A DNA stretch of 64,000 nucleotides from CAYNWT01 sp964450955 (GCA_964450955.1 CAYVFI010000021.1:1-64000), one strand, 5' to 3'. Positions 44,726 to 55,038 are shown, counted from the first letter of the stretch. A program made the numbers and translations. The notes: a model not told the origin generated them from the letters alone.

Positions 44726-47700
44726 ATGACAAAGCTGTTTGGTTCTCTTTGTGTTGCCACCGTCGTGCTGGGGACCGCATCGTTGCTGGTGTCTGCTCAG
44801 TCGGTTGGCGAAGCCGATTCGGTTTTGGTGAATAAGACGGACGGTCGTGCTGACCGTTCGAATTTACCCGCTGCGGTTGGGCGCCCAACGTTTGTGAGTC
44901 CACACGCTGCGCCCATTGCAATCAGCGGCGGGCTGGTGTTTGTGGCGAACACGCCGGCGGACACTGTTGACGTAATTGACGCAGCGACGCAGGAAGTGAT
45001 CCGACGCGTTCGGGTGGGAGTCGATCCGGTTAGCGTTGCGGTTCGGCCCGATGGGAAAGAAGTCTGGGTTTCGAACCACGTCTCTGATTCGGTAAGCGTG
45101 ATTGATTCTGATTCGGACAGTGCGACTTTCATGAGCGTTGTGGCGACGGTTCAGCAGTTCGATCGTAAAACGAAAGCGACCAGGTTTGACGAACCGGTTG
45201 GGATTGCATTTGCGAACAACGAAAAAGCGTACGTTGCGTTGTCGTCGGAGAACACGATCGCTGTTGTCGATGTGGCGACGCGAAAAGTTGTGAAGCGGCT
45301 AAGTCTTAACGCTCAGGATCCGCGAGCCATCGTGGTGCGTGATGAGAAGCTGTACGTCATCCCCTTCGAATCGAATAACCAAACACAGCTTTCCGGCGGT
45401 ACCGGAAAGATTGACGGCGATCTTGTGACCTTCGACGCGCACAAGCACGCGATTGAAAACAACAATGTCTTGTCCATCGGCGCGGTGATGGACATTGTTA
45501 AGCATCCGAAAGTTCCCGATCGCGATCTTTACATTTTTGATACCAACACGGACAAACTGGTCGATGTTATCGATTCGCTGGGCACTTTGTTGTACGGAAT
45601 CACGGTCGATTCTACGGGCCGTGTTTTTGTCGCTCAGACAGATGCTCGCAACGACGCGAACGGTCGAGCGGGAACCAAAAAACATGGTCTTGCCGAACTG
45701 GACAACCGCGCGTTCCTGAATCGGATCACGACTGTTGGTTCGGATGAAGAACACGCCGTCGGTTTCATTGATCTTGAGCCTTTGCCACCAGAGCAGCCGC
45801 GTCCCGATGAGGCACTGGCGACGCCGTTTGCGATTCAGATTAGTGACGACGATTCGACGCTGGTCGTGTCGGCAGCCGGTTCAGATAAACTCTTCACGGT
45901 TGATGCCGAATCGGGTGAGGTCCTTGGCCGCGTTCAGACCGACGCGGTCCCGCGTGGTATTGCGCTAGAGAATTCCGAATCCGGCGAGGCGTCCGTAGCG
46001 TGGGTTCTCAACGCAGTGGCGAACACGGTTTCGATGGTTGATGTTTCGGATTTCAAGAATCCATCAGTCGTCAAAGCCATCTCACTGGAAGACCCAACGC
46101 ATCCCGACGTCAAGCGCGGCCGGATCGCGTTTAACACCGCATCGGCATCGTCCACAAAAACGTTCGCGTGCGCGAGTTGCCATCCGGATGGACATACCGA
46201 CCAATTGCTGTGGGTGCTGAAGACGCCGATCGTGAGCGGCGGGAACCAGATTATGCCGCGTTCGACAATGCCGGTTCGCGGCCTGCGGGACACGCAGCCG
46301 TATCACTGGGATGGAATCCCTGGCGATCCTTACGGTGGCAACAACAGTGCGAAGGTGCATGGTTCTGTCGCACCGAACAGTGACATTGACGATCCAATCA
46401 GTAGCGTTCGCCATTTGATTGACGGCGGGATGGCATCGACCATGAGCCTGACTGATGACGAAACGAAGAATGACGAAGGCAAAGCCGGGGCGTTAACGGC
46501 GGCAGAACGCGACGACATGGCGGCGTTCCTGCTGAGTATCCCGTACCCGCCGGCTCAACGCCGTTCGTATACCAACGAACTGTCCGATGCAGCAGTGCGC
46601 GGGTTCGAGCTATTTCACATCGACGGTGACCACGATCGTAAAGCGAAACCGAACGTTTGCGGCAGCTGTCACCGGATGCCGTTTCTGGTCAGTACCAACA
46701 CGCCCGGTACGGGGATGGATGCACCCACATGGCGAGGTGCGTATGACCGTTGGTTGCTTCTGCCGCAGGGGCGGTTGAATATCATCGACTTCAATTTCTA
46801 CGAATCCATCGCGGAACGCGGTACGCCCGAAGAAAAAATGTGGCGGCTGTCGTGGGGCGGACGCCGTCGATTCGATCCTGTTTGGAACATGGTGGTGGAA
46901 GGCAGCACCGGCTATTCCGGCACCTTCGCGCGGCAGGTGACTTTAAACGATGCGACAGCTGGAGATTCCCAGGTCAATGACATTCTGGCGGCGCTGGAAG
47001 TGTCAGCGACCGAGAACGCGGTCGTTTTGGAATGCGACGGAATGCTGATCGAAGACGGTCAATCGACACCACTCACGCTGCAGTTTGCAAGCGGAACCTA
47101 CGTCAGCGGCCAGGACGGTGAGAAATTTTCTCGCGACACTTTGGTCCGTCTGGCGTCCGCTTCCAAATTCGTGGGGACGTTTACCGGACGGCACGGTCAG
47201 AACGCAGATGTCGAAGACCCTCAGCCCGCGCTGTGGACGCGTGGTCCGATTCAGAAACAAAGCGGACGGCAGAAGTTTCCGGTCTTGCACGAATCGAAAA
47301 AGACGATGCAGATCAGCGGTCGCCATATCCATGATGGGGCAAATGTGATTGTTGATGGGCGACGTGTTGAGGGTAGTGTCACGGTTGGTCAGAAAGACAA
47401 TCTGGTCATCGAACTAGCCTGGCTGCCATCGGAAGGTTTGCACCTGTTGCAGGTTCAAAACGTCAACGGAATGTTTAGCAACGATTTCATTTTCAACGTG
47501 ACCAGGAATGCAAAGGCCGCTCGCGAGTTGATTCGAACGAGAGACCAGCAGCACCGTGATTGGCGAACACGGTTGGCTCGCGCGATTGCGGCGGGTGATG
47601 TTCAGGAAACGAAAAACCTGCGCCGCATTGGTGTTCCGCTTAACCGAATCCGATCAGGCGGGAACTCAACCGCGCTCAGCATTGCGGCTCGGGTTGGCAA

Positions 47701-48025
47701 CGTTGAGATTGTGAAGTACCTGCTGAAACACCAGGCGGATGTGAATGGCAGGAACCGCGACGGCAACACTCCGCTGCATACCGCAGCATTCTTCGGCCGG
47801 ACGGAAATCGTCAAGTTGTTCCTCACGCGAGGAGCCGATCCGATGGCGAAAAACAAACGCGGCAAGACAGCTGTCGATACGGCGTCGGCCGAATGGGACG
47901 AGGGTCAGGAGAACGCCTACAAGGCAATCAGCCGCGCGGTTGGGCTGGAGGTGGATGTCGATCGCGTTCGAGAAGCTCGGTCCGAGATCGCCGCGCTTTT
48001 GGTGGAGAAGGCAGACAGAGACTGA
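44726..48025 (+). CDS. YVTN propeller / di-haem cytochrome c / ankyrin fusion
   Basis: A 1099-residue exported protein. Signal peptide (1-24). Residues 45-470 form a YVTN-type beta-propeller (repeats such as VFVANTPADTVDVIDAATQEV and VRPDGKEVWVSNHVSDSVSVID). Haem c motifs CASCH (about 482) and CGSCH (about 645) lie in a MauG/cytochrome-peroxidase-like region that includes MPVRGLRDTQPYHWDG. A beta-rich part follows, then two ankyrin repeats (about 980-1051). The combination suggests a periplasmic redox enzyme tethered by protein-binding modules. ATG 44726 with CGGAG seven bases before. Convergent with the CotH gene. Confidence 0.88.
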   Translation: MTKLFGSLCVATVVLGTASLLVSAQSVGEADSVLVNKTDGRADRSNLPAAVGRPTFVSPHAAPIAISGGLVFVANTPADTVDVIDAATQEVIRRVRVGVDPVSVAVRPDGKEVWVSNHVSDSVSVIDSDSDSATFMSVVATVQQFDRKTKATRFDEPVGIAFANNEKAYVALSSENTIAVVDVATRKVVKRLSLNAQDPRAIVVRDEKLYVIPFESNNQTQLSGGTGKIDGDLVTFDAHKHAIENNNVLSIGAVMDIVKHPKVPDRDLYIFDTNTDKLVDVIDSLGTLLYGITVDSTGRVFVAQTDARNDANGRAGTKKHGLAELDNRAFLNRITTVGSDEEHAVGFIDLEPLPPEQPRPDEALATPFAIQISDDDSTLVVSAAGSDKLFTVDAESGEVLGRVQTDAVPRGIALENSESGEASVAWVLNAVANTVSMVDVSDFKNPSVVKAISLEDPTHPDVKRGRIAFNTASASSTKTFACASCHPDGHTDQLLWVLKTPIVSGGNQIMPRSTMPVRGLRDTQPYHWDGIPGDPYGGNNSAKVHGSVAPNSDIDDPISSVRHLIDGGMASTMSLTDDETKNDEGKAGALTAAERDDMAAFLLSIPYPPAQRRSYTNELSDAAVRGFELFHIDGDHDRKAKPNVCGSCHRMPFLVSTNTPGTGMDAPTWRGAYDRWLLLPQGRLNIIDFNFYESIAERGTPEEKMWRLSWGGRRRFDPVWNMVVEGSTGYSGTFARQVTLNDATAGDSQVNDILAALEVSATENAVVLECDGMLIEDGQSTPLTLQFASGTYVSGQDGEKFSRDTLVRLASASKFVGTFTGRHGQNADVEDPQPALWTRGPIQKQSGRQKFPVLHESKKTMQISGRHIHDGANVIVDGRRVEGSVTVGQKDNLVIELAWLPSEGLHLLQVQNVNGMFSNDFIFNVTRNAKAARELIRTRDQQHRDWRTRLARAIAAGDVQETKNLRRIGVPLNRIRSGGNSTALSIAARVGNVEIVKYLLKHQADVNGRNRDGNTPLHTAAFFGRTEIVKLFLTRGADPMAKNKRGKTAVDTASAEWDEGQENAYKAISRAVGLEVDVDRVREARSEIAALLVEKADRD

Positions 48026-48066
48026 ACGTGAGGGCCAGCGACGCCGTCGGTTCTCTGTCAGCCAGG

Positions 48067-51000
48067 CTACTTTGAAATGACGTTGTGGTTCCATTCGTCA
48101 TCGACCAACTGCAGTTCGTGCAGCTTTCCGTCTGTGCCCACGTAAACGTAGTAGCGTTGTCCGCTTTTTGAAACAAAGCTGGTTAGGCCGTCGGCGGCGG
48201 GAGTGGCTTTGGTTGTCGCGATCAGGTCGGTGCTGGTCCACTTGTTCTGGTCAATTGAGCCTTCGTGAATGTGGCCGTTGGTGTCTCGATAGGCGACGTA
48301 CTGGCGACCGGTGTTTGCGTCGCGAACGTTGATTGGATCGCTGGCAGGTTTTTCGTCGTCTTTGCTGATTTGGTCCATGCGGAAGAACCGTGTTCCGTCG
48401 TCCCAGCCGCGAATCAAAGCATCACGCGGGCCTTTGTATCCAAGGCCGCGATATTCGTGGTAGAACACGAACGGTTCTCCGTGCGGATACTGTTCAGCAA
48501 CGCGGAAAAAGATGCTGGAGGTGCCGCCCATGTTGTTGCTGACTGGTACTCCCTGGCCCGGAATCAGATTGATGAGCCGCATCGACCAGTACCTGTAGGT
48601 AGGCGAACTGCTGCGCAGTGGAAGCGTTTGTTGGCACGGGATGCCGTATGCGGTGAGGTACGTGACCATCAGTCTGTCGGGGGTCGCCGTGACAGAAATC
48701 TCACCGGCCGGTTTGGGGCCGGTCGGCAGCGGATGATGGTGCCACTTGTTGTTTTCGAACCAGAACTCACGCGGTCTTGCATCAGCATCGACAAACATAA
48801 TGTGCGGCGCGCTGTTGGCGACCGCGACAGATGGGTCAACCGCGGCGGCAGGCTGGTTCAGAGTCTTCGTGAGGTCGATGTGTTTCCACTTAGAACCAGC
48901 GACCGCGTCTTCGGCGCGTGAGAGTTGGTGGATGTGTCCCCGGGGGCCTCGAAACACGACATACCGTCGGCCAGCCAGGCTGTAAGAAATCGGTGCGCCG
49001 GCGGATTCTTGTGCGGGGGATATTTGTGACTCCATCCAGTTTGTGGAGTCAGCAGCGGAGGTCATTTCTTTCAGTTGGCCGCTGTGGTCTCGGTAGATGA
49101 CGTGTCGCGTGCCGTCAGGGTCTTCGAACACAGCAAGGCGGTTCTTGCTACCGGAACTTGGTTTGAGTGCGAAGTAAAGGTCTGTCTTTTCCTGGAAGAA
49201 CGGGCCCGCCTTGCGGCCGAATTCTTCGATGCGTTTGATCTGATTCTCCCAGCGGTCGAAATTGAAATTGTGCTGAGCGAACTCCTGTTTGGTATCGAAC
49301 CTGATCGCATCGCGGTGTCGGTGAATTTGCCGCATGACGTTTTCTGTAGACAGTGCGCCGGCCAGGTGTTTGCGGACTTGCTGCTGGTAGTATTCGCGGT
49401 AGTTGTCGTTGCCCAGCAGTCCGAAGAACATCGCGCGAGACATGCTGGTTCCGTACGCTCCACCGCTGTCGATGAACGCGTAGGGGTCGGCTTCGGACGG
49501 GTCATATGGTCCGCCCAGGAAACCCCATTCGGCGTCCCAGCACAGGAAAATCCACTTGCCGTCTGGCAGGCTGCGAGCGGCGTACCAATTGTTGTGCGGC
49601 CAGTCGAAGTTTTGCGACCACAGGTTCACGATCATGTATGCCGTGAAGTTTTCAATGTCGACACGTTTGGCCAGCGCGTCGTAGTTGGCCTGAATGGAAA
49701 AGTCTGTGGAACTGATGAACTGTCTCAGGTTGTTCCAGTCGTCAGCGGTCCCGCTTAGCAGCGTGTTGCCGGTCTTCATCACGTCGTATTCGCCGGGCCC
49801 AAGATGGTCAGCGAAGAAGTCTTCGTCCATGCGTTCACAAACGTTGTAGACGCCAAAGTTTTTGCCGTTAATCAGCAGGACGTACCACGTTCCGGCCGAT
49901 GCCATGCCACCCATGTCACGGTGCAGATCGCGAATGACCTGGTCGCGAATGTAAGAACCGTGCGGTCGGCCATCGTTGGAACTCGAACGCAGAACCATCT
50001 TGTCAAACTTCTTCAGTTCCGCTTCCGGGATGAGGTTGTAGTCAACCAGGCCGTCACCGTATGTCTTGCGAAAGTACGTGCGATAAGACTTCTTTCGTTC
50101 CAGGCCGCCGCGCCGTCCGGCTCCACCGTGCAGTCGCAATCCGAATCCGGTTGCCAGCTTTCGTTTGCCTTTCGGATTGAAGATTTCCATGAAGGCCGGC
50201 CGTTCGCCGCTGCGACCGCTGGCGCTGACGGTGAGGTGTACGTTTAGAAAATCTTCCGGTTCCATGGTGACGGACATGACCGGCAAATGTGGTCGATCGC
50301 CGACAAGGTAGGTGGCTGACACGATATCGCTGGCGCGTTCTGTGCCGACGAAGGCGGCGGTTCGGAACACGGATGTCGTTTCGAGCCGGAATGGTTCCGT
50401 ATACAGCGGGCTGGACGCGGTTGGTTTAGAACCCTCGCGTGTGAACCGAATATCGACATCCGCCGACGACTTGTCCGTCAACCTGACTTCAACCCCCGCT
50501 TCATGCGCGCCGGGTTTTGGGTCGAATGAGACTTTGGATTTGACGGGAGCGTCAAGCAGTTGCCCGGAATTGGGTGCGCCGGGAGTTGGTGTGAGGAAGT
50601 AGCCCCAACGCGATGGTGTTTCGGTTGATCGGCCGAGCGTCTGATCAGCCAGCTGTTCTGGATACTTGATTTCGTCGGCGATGGTGCCGTCCGGTGCGAC
50701 CAGGTACAGGGTGCCGCCGTTCTTGCTAAGTCGAAAGTTGGCGTGACTGATGGTGGGCATCAATCCCAGAGTTGGCTTGATGGACATGTCCGAACTGCCG
50801 GTGTGTGAATTGAGTCCGGCAATGGCCAGGAGGTTCTTCCCGTTGCGAAGCAGGTTGATGTGGTTCGAGAGGTCGAACCGTTCAGGTTCGCCGGCTTCGC
50901 GGCTTCCGCGAGACGTGCTGCCCGGGCCAAGTCGTTCGGGCGGGGCATTCACCGCTGCGATACGGGTTCCGTTTAGGTACGCGATGAACCCGTCGTCATA

Positions 51001-51642
51001 GTCAACCTGTAGCACGAGTGAGTCTGACGCCAAAGGTTCATCAACCGTGAATTCATGTCGCAGCAAGACGACGGTTGTGCCTGCGGGCAGATTGGTCGCG
51101 TCGTCTTCGTCGCCGTATCCGAAACCAGCTTTGCCTGTCTTGAACTTACTGTCGTCGAAGTTTGGTTCGAACCAGCCTGAGATCGCGTTCTTTTTTTCTT
51201 CGCTGGGGACGATGTACTTCCATTTGGCATCCGCGTTGACCAGTGTCGTTTCCAGTGGAATGGAGGCAGCTGACGTCAGTAGCGCTTCAGGCGACAGCGA
51301 CACAATCGTCCGGCCGGACATTGAAACGACAAAGTATCCACCGGTCGGCACCCGGACGTTCGGGAGAGCCCATTTCCTGAGCTGAGTTGGGTCGTTGGTG
51401 AGGTGATAGCCATCCAGTCGCATCGCGTTGGAGCCGGCGTTGTGGAGTTCCAACCAATCGCTGGTTTGACTCTGTTCGTCCAGTCGCCCACGCTGGTTGG
51501 ATGCAAGGAGTTCGTTCAGAACCAAACCGCCTGGCGAGTTTTTCGTTTCAGTTTGGGCGTTCGTCGCATCCTGCGAGTTCGCCGGGCCGCATGTGAATCC
51601 GGCGCAGGAAATGACCAGGACGCAACTGATGTATTTCTTCAT
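48067..51642 (-). CDS. Secreted lamin-tail / CotH-kinase protein
   Basis: A 1191-residue exported protein. Signal peptide (1-23); lamin-tail domain (about 38-145, with WLELHNAGSNAMRLDGYHL); a galactose-binding-like beta domain (about 150-300); chitobiase/Fn3-like segment (about 370-440); CotH domain (about 470-800) with RLHGGAGRRGG, RSSSNDGRPHGSYIRDQVIRD, NVCERMDEDFF and CWDAEWGF, the last holding the aspartate expected to bind metal; and a C-terminal lectin-like or propeller part (about 860-1191) with repeated HVIYRDHSGQL / YVAYRDTNGHIHE units. CotH proteins are atypical kinases; here it is probably envelope-displayed. ATG start. Confidence 0.9.
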   Translation of the reverse strand: MKKYISCVLVISCAGFTCGPANSQDATNAQTETKNSPGGLVLNELLASNQRGRLDEQSQTSDWLELHNAGSNAMRLDGYHLTNDPTQLRKWALPNVRVPTGGYFVVSMSGRTIVSLSPEALLTSAASIPLETTLVNADAKWKYIVPSEEKKNAISGWFEPNFDDSKFKTGKAGFGYGDEDDATNLPAGTTVVLLRHEFTVDEPLASDSLVLQVDYDDGFIAYLNGTRIAAVNAPPERLGPGSTSRGSREAGEPERFDLSNHINLLRNGKNLLAIAGLNSHTGSSDMSIKPTLGLMPTISHANFRLSKNGGTLYLVAPDGTIADEIKYPEQLADQTLGRSTETPSRWGYFLTPTPGAPNSGQLLDAPVKSKVSFDPKPGAHEAGVEVRLTDKSSADVDIRFTREGSKPTASSPLYTEPFRLETTSVFRTAAFVGTERASDIVSATYLVGDRPHLPVMSVTMEPEDFLNVHLTVSASGRSGERPAFMEIFNPKGKRKLATGFGLRLHGGAGRRGGLERKKSYRTYFRKTYGDGLVDYNLIPEAELKKFDKMVLRSSSNDGRPHGSYIRDQVIRDLHRDMGGMASAGTWYVLLINGKNFGVYNVCERMDEDFFADHLGPGEYDVMKTGNTLLSGTADDWNNLRQFISSTDFSIQANYDALAKRVDIENFTAYMIVNLWSQNFDWPHNNWYAARSLPDGKWIFLCWDAEWGFLGGPYDPSEADPYAFIDSGGAYGTSMSRAMFFGLLGNDNYREYYQQQVRKHLAGALSTENVMRQIHRHRDAIRFDTKQEFAQHNFNFDRWENQIKRIEEFGRKAGPFFQEKTDLYFALKPSSGSKNRLAVFEDPDGTRHVIYRDHSGQLKEMTSAADSTNWMESQISPAQESAGAPISYSLAGRRYVVFRGPRGHIHQLSRAEDAVAGSKWKHIDLTKTLNQPAAAVDPSVAVANSAPHIMFVDADARPREFWFENNKWHHHPLPTGPKPAGEISVTATPDRLMVTYLTAYGIPCQQTLPLRSSSPTYRYWSMRLINLIPGQGVPVSNNMGGTSSIFFRVAEQYPHGEPFVFYHEYRGLGYKGPRDALIRGWDDGTRFFRMDQISKDDEKPASDPINVRDANTGRQYVAYRDTNGHIHEGSIDQNKWTSTDLIATTKATPAADGLTSFVSKSGQRYYVYVGTDGKLHELQLVDDEWNHNVISK

Positions 51643-52095
51643 GAAATCCGAATGACGCGAGGAAGGGACGGTCGTGGAGGGAAGTCAGGCGGGCGGACTT
51701 CTGCCGCAGCGATGGACGCAGCCACATTCTGTGGTGGTCAAAGTATACTAAGAAGTTGACTTCCACGCCTGTTTTTCGAGGGCCAACTGATGTGCCAGGG
51801 CGGGCCGAGTTCAGTGGGCAATTGTTCTTTTGAGCTGCAGTTCGGTTCGCGCCGTATCGTGACCCGGTTCAGTTGTTGGCACATCCGAACTTCATCGCAG
51901 GACGAGGACATATGCGGCAAAGGGGCGTAGGGAACCACGGTCTTGGCACGGACTGGCGCTCGATCCTTGCCCGACAGGTTCAAGAACGAACGAACCTTGG
52001 TGAAAGTTTGGCAGATTCTCGCGACTCGATTGACGGAAGCGTCTGGTTTTGAGACTACTGGAGCCGATTAAACACTTTTCGCAGATCGGCAGGTC
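51643..52095. other. 453-bp divergent intergenic region
   Basis: Between the CotH gene and the DUF3127 gene. No gene, strong hairpin or repeat is seen. A TTGACT-like box near 51754 could be part of a promoter. Confidence 0.55.
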
Positions 52096-52473
52096 ATGTC
52101 TAACCCCACAGTTACCGGCGTCATTCACGTTATTGAAGAAACCAAAACCTTCGGCCAGAAGGGCTTTCGCAAGCGCCTTGTGGTGCTGGAGCAGGACAAT
52201 GGCCGGTTCACAAACTACCTGCCGATGGAGTTTATTCAGGACGGTTGCGACACGGTTGATGATTTGAAAGTCGGACAGAAGGTCGAAATGACTTACCGAC
52301 TTAGCGGTCGAAAATGGCAGCGCGACGAGAAGAGCGAAGTGAAGTATTTTCTCAGTGCCGAAGCGATGTCGTTTAACGTTCTGGACGGAGACAACCCGCC
52401 GGCTCAGAGTCAGGGTACCGGCCCGGACGACTGGGCCGCCGAAGCCGGCGCCGACGAAGAAGTCCCCTTCTAA
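52096..52473 (+). CDS. DUF3127 family protein with acidic tip
   Basis: A 125-residue soluble protein of the DUF3127 type, an OB-fold-like family (GVIHVIEETKTFGQKGFRKRLVVLEQDNGRFTNYLPMEF, then VGQKVEMTYRLSGRKW). The C-terminus is an acidic, disordered tail ending DEEVPF, like the protein-interaction tip of single-stranded DNA-binding proteins (DDIPF). This suggests single-strand nucleic acid binding and recruitment of partners, but that is inference. ATG 52096, AGG five bases before. Confidence 0.85.
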   Translation: MSNPTVTGVIHVIEETKTFGQKGFRKRLVVLEQDNGRFTNYLPMEFIQDGCDTVDDLKVGQKVEMTYRLSGRKWQRDEKSEVKYFLSAEAMSFNVLDGDNPPAQSQGTGPDDWAAEAGADEEVPF

Positions 52474-52594
52474 CGCAAACGTTCCGTTTGATCGGTATCC
52501 GGTTGGAGGCGCGGGAGAGGTTGGTTTGTGCTGCGCCGGTTGGGATTTGATAGGAGACGCCGAACTGACCGCCACTTGACTGTGGGGAATGAAG

Positions 52595-52954
52595 ATGGCT
52601 GATCAGCCCGAGTCGAAGCGATCGAAGCGGCTTCTGGTTGCGTTAATGGTTTCAATAGCGGCCAACGGGCTGTTGCTGGGATCGCACTTTCTACATCGAA
52701 TTCAGGCAGCACAAGCGGCCGCGATGATTGACGAACTGTACGAGTTCGAACGACAGGCTCTCGCGTCTGATGACGTTGCCGAAATGATTGAGTACATCCG
52801 CGGCTACTATCCCAACGGCAGTAAGTTTGGGGCGGGTACGCATTTGGATCGAATGGTCGAGTCGGTCCGCGGGAAGGTGCTGGCCAGGTTGCACGCTGCG
52901 GGGAAGCAGCCGCCCATGCGTCTACTTAAGCAAAACGCGCACCCGATTGAATGA
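52595..52954 (+). CDS. Single-pass membrane protein, 119 aa, unknown function
   Basis: A basic N-terminus (SKRSKR) precedes one transmembrane helix (about 14-32), then a helical soluble domain (about 38-95) with a YYPNGSKF loop. I recognise no family. ATG 52595 is preferred over 52589 because GGGGA lies seven bases upstream. It follows the DUF3127 gene by 121 bp and may share its transcript. Confidence 0.7.
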   Translation: MADQPESKRSKRLLVALMVSIAANGLLLGSHFLHRIQAAQAAAMIDELYEFERQALASDDVAEMIEYIRGYYPNGSKFGAGTHLDRMVESVRGKVLARLHAAGKQPPMRLLKQNAHPIE

Positions 52955-53080
52955 TTGGCGAACATCCTTCCAACGATCCAATGGGAATCTGGTGGATGAG
53001 AACGTTGCCTGGAATCGGGGGAGCTGCAGGCATAACATCAGTTGATACTTGGTTGTTTCCTGCAGATCCGGACTACGCTA

Positions 53081-54844
53081 ATGAACCGAAATTGCTTTTC
53101 ACTTTCGATGTCGATGGTCGCTCTACTTTTTTGCGCCGTGCCGTCGTTTGCCGCTGACAACAATGACTGGCCGACTTTTCGCGGAGCCGATCGAACTGGC
53201 GTTTCGAAAGAAACCGGTTTGCTGACGCAGTGGCCTGACAATGGTCCTGAGCTGGTTTGGGAAGCCAAGGGTGCGGGGAAAGGTTACGCCGGAGTTGCAA
53301 TTGCCGGCGGTCGGCTTTACACGCTCGGAAATGGTCTCTCAACAGCGAGTGATGATGACGAGTACCTGGTGTGTTTCGATCAGAAGACTGGCAAGCAGCT
53401 GTGGACATCCCGGACCGGCCCGCCGTGGAAAGCCGGCCCGGCGTCATGGCAGAGTTCTCGAAGTACGCCGACGGTCGATGGCGACATGGTTTACGTCATC
53501 ACGCCGCATGGAAAACTTGTGTGCGTGACTGCAGACGGGAAAGAAAAGTTTCGAGTTGATTTGAAAGAAAAGTTCGGTGGTCGGAAGGCGGAAATCTGGG
53601 GTTACAGCGAGTCGGTTCTGATTGATGGCGATCGTCTCATCTGCACGCCGGGCGGTTCAAAAAACACTATGGTCGCTTTGGATAAGAAGACCGGCGAAAA
53701 GGTGTGGTCATCGTCGCGAGAAGGTGACCGCGGTGCGGGTCATGCTTCGATTGTGATTTCTGAAGTTGGTTCTGTTCGAGTTTATGTGCAGACCACCGGT
53801 TCGGGCGCGATGGGTGTCCGAGCGTCAGACGGGAAGCTCATGTGGACCTACGATATTGATAAAACCACCGCCGTCATTCCGACTCCGATTGTGCGTGGCG
53901 ATTTGGTGTTCTTTTCTGCTGGCTACAACAGAGGTGGAGCGTTGTTGCGCCAGGTCGCCAATGGTGATTCGGTCACCATGAAAGAGGTCTATCCACTCAA
54001 GCGACCTTTAAACAACAAGCACGGTGGCATCGTGTTGGTCGGTGACTATCTGTACGGCGATTCGAACGACAAAGGGACGCCATTTTGTGCGGATTTGATG
54101 ACTGGTGAAGTCAAGTGGAAGTCGCGTGGTTCTGGAAAAGGTTCGGCCAGTATCGCTGCCGCTGATGGCTACCTTTACATCCGGTACACCAATGGCCAGA
54201 TGACATTGGTCAAAGCGGACCCGACTGAAATGAAGGAATCCGGAAGCTTCAAGGTTCCGGGTAGTGGTCAGTTGCCGAGTTGGGCGCACCCCGTGATTGC
54301 TGGTGGTCGACTTTACCTGCGGGAAGGCGATTCGGTGTTGTGCTACAACATTTCCAGCGGAGCAGCGGGTTCGAAATCTGCGAAGATGGATGGCGAGATG
54401 TTGCCGAACGGTGGCTTCGCCAATGGCTCTGAGGGTTGGGTACTGAGTCAGGTGGAAGACGCGGCGGCGAAGATGGCGGTCGTGAACGAAGGCCCGAAGG
54501 GAATTCCGGCTGCGAAGGTTGACGTTGAAGTGGGTGGCGACGAAAGCTGGCATGTGCAGCTGCATTCAACCGATTTGCCGATTGTGCAGGACAAGCAGTA
54601 CGTTTTGAAGTTCTGGGCGAAAGCCAGGAGTTACAGCACGATTACCGTAAACTGCATGCAGAACCACGAACCATGGGAACACTCAACCAGCAAGAACTTT
54701 GATGTGTCGACCGAATGGGAGCAATTCGAGTTTGCGTTTACTGGTCCATGGGACGATGAAAAAGGCCGCGTCACGTTTACGAATCTTGGCAACTATGACG
54801 GGCAGGTGTTTTGGTTCGCGGGTTGTTCGTTGACCAGTAAATAA
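53081..54844 (+). CDS. Secreted PQQ-type beta-propeller with C-terminal carbohydrate-binding-like domain
   Basis: A 587-residue exported protein. Signal peptide (1-24); residues 30-440 form a PQQ-like (YxLD-type) propeller with repeats such as WPTFRGADRTGVSKE, GKQLWTSRTG, KLVCVTADGKEKFRV and GEKVWSSSREGD. Residues 455-587 form a beta-sandwich carbohydrate-binding-module-like domain (LPNGGFANGSEGWVL ... FTNLGNYDGQVFWFAG). No catalytic cofactor ligand can be named, so it may be a binding protein. ATG 53081 gives the signal peptide. Followed by a terminator. Confidence 0.9.
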   Translation: MNRNCFSLSMSMVALLFCAVPSFAADNNDWPTFRGADRTGVSKETGLLTQWPDNGPELVWEAKGAGKGYAGVAIAGGRLYTLGNGLSTASDDDEYLVCFDQKTGKQLWTSRTGPPWKAGPASWQSSRSTPTVDGDMVYVITPHGKLVCVTADGKEKFRVDLKEKFGGRKAEIWGYSESVLIDGDRLICTPGGSKNTMVALDKKTGEKVWSSSREGDRGAGHASIVISEVGSVRVYVQTTGSGAMGVRASDGKLMWTYDIDKTTAVIPTPIVRGDLVFFSAGYNRGGALLRQVANGDSVTMKEVYPLKRPLNNKHGGIVLVGDYLYGDSNDKGTPFCADLMTGEVKWKSRGSGKGSASIAAADGYLYIRYTNGQMTLVKADPTEMKESGSFKVPGSGQLPSWAHPVIAGGRLYLREGDSVLCYNISSGAAGSKSAKMDGEMLPNGGFANGSEGWVLSQVEDAAAKMAVVNEGPKGIPAAKVDVEVGGDESWHVQLHSTDLPIVQDKQYVLKFWAKARSYSTITVNCMQNHEPWEHSTSKNFDVSTEWEQFEFAFTGPWDDEKGRVTFTNLGNYDGQVFWFAGCSLTSK

Positions 54845-54868
54845 GGCGGCGAGTGGTTCAATGAATTG

Positions 54869-54899
54869 GCACGGGCTCTCTTGAGCTCGTGCTTTTTTT
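54869..54899 (+). terminator. Rho-independent terminator of the PQQ-type gene
   Basis: Ten-bp stem GCACGGGCTC / GAGCTCGTGC (one wobble pair), loop TCTT, then seven T, 25 bp past the stop. Confidence 0.88.
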
Positions 54900-55038
54900 G
54901 CGCGCCGTGCGTGGGCCACATGTGCTTCTACGGGCTGGCTCATGCTCCGGGGCGAGGAATATCCTTGTTCGAGATTGGATATTCAAACTCGAACCGTGGA
55001 AACGGTCCGATTTGGAAGGGCAACACTGCCGCCTGGCG

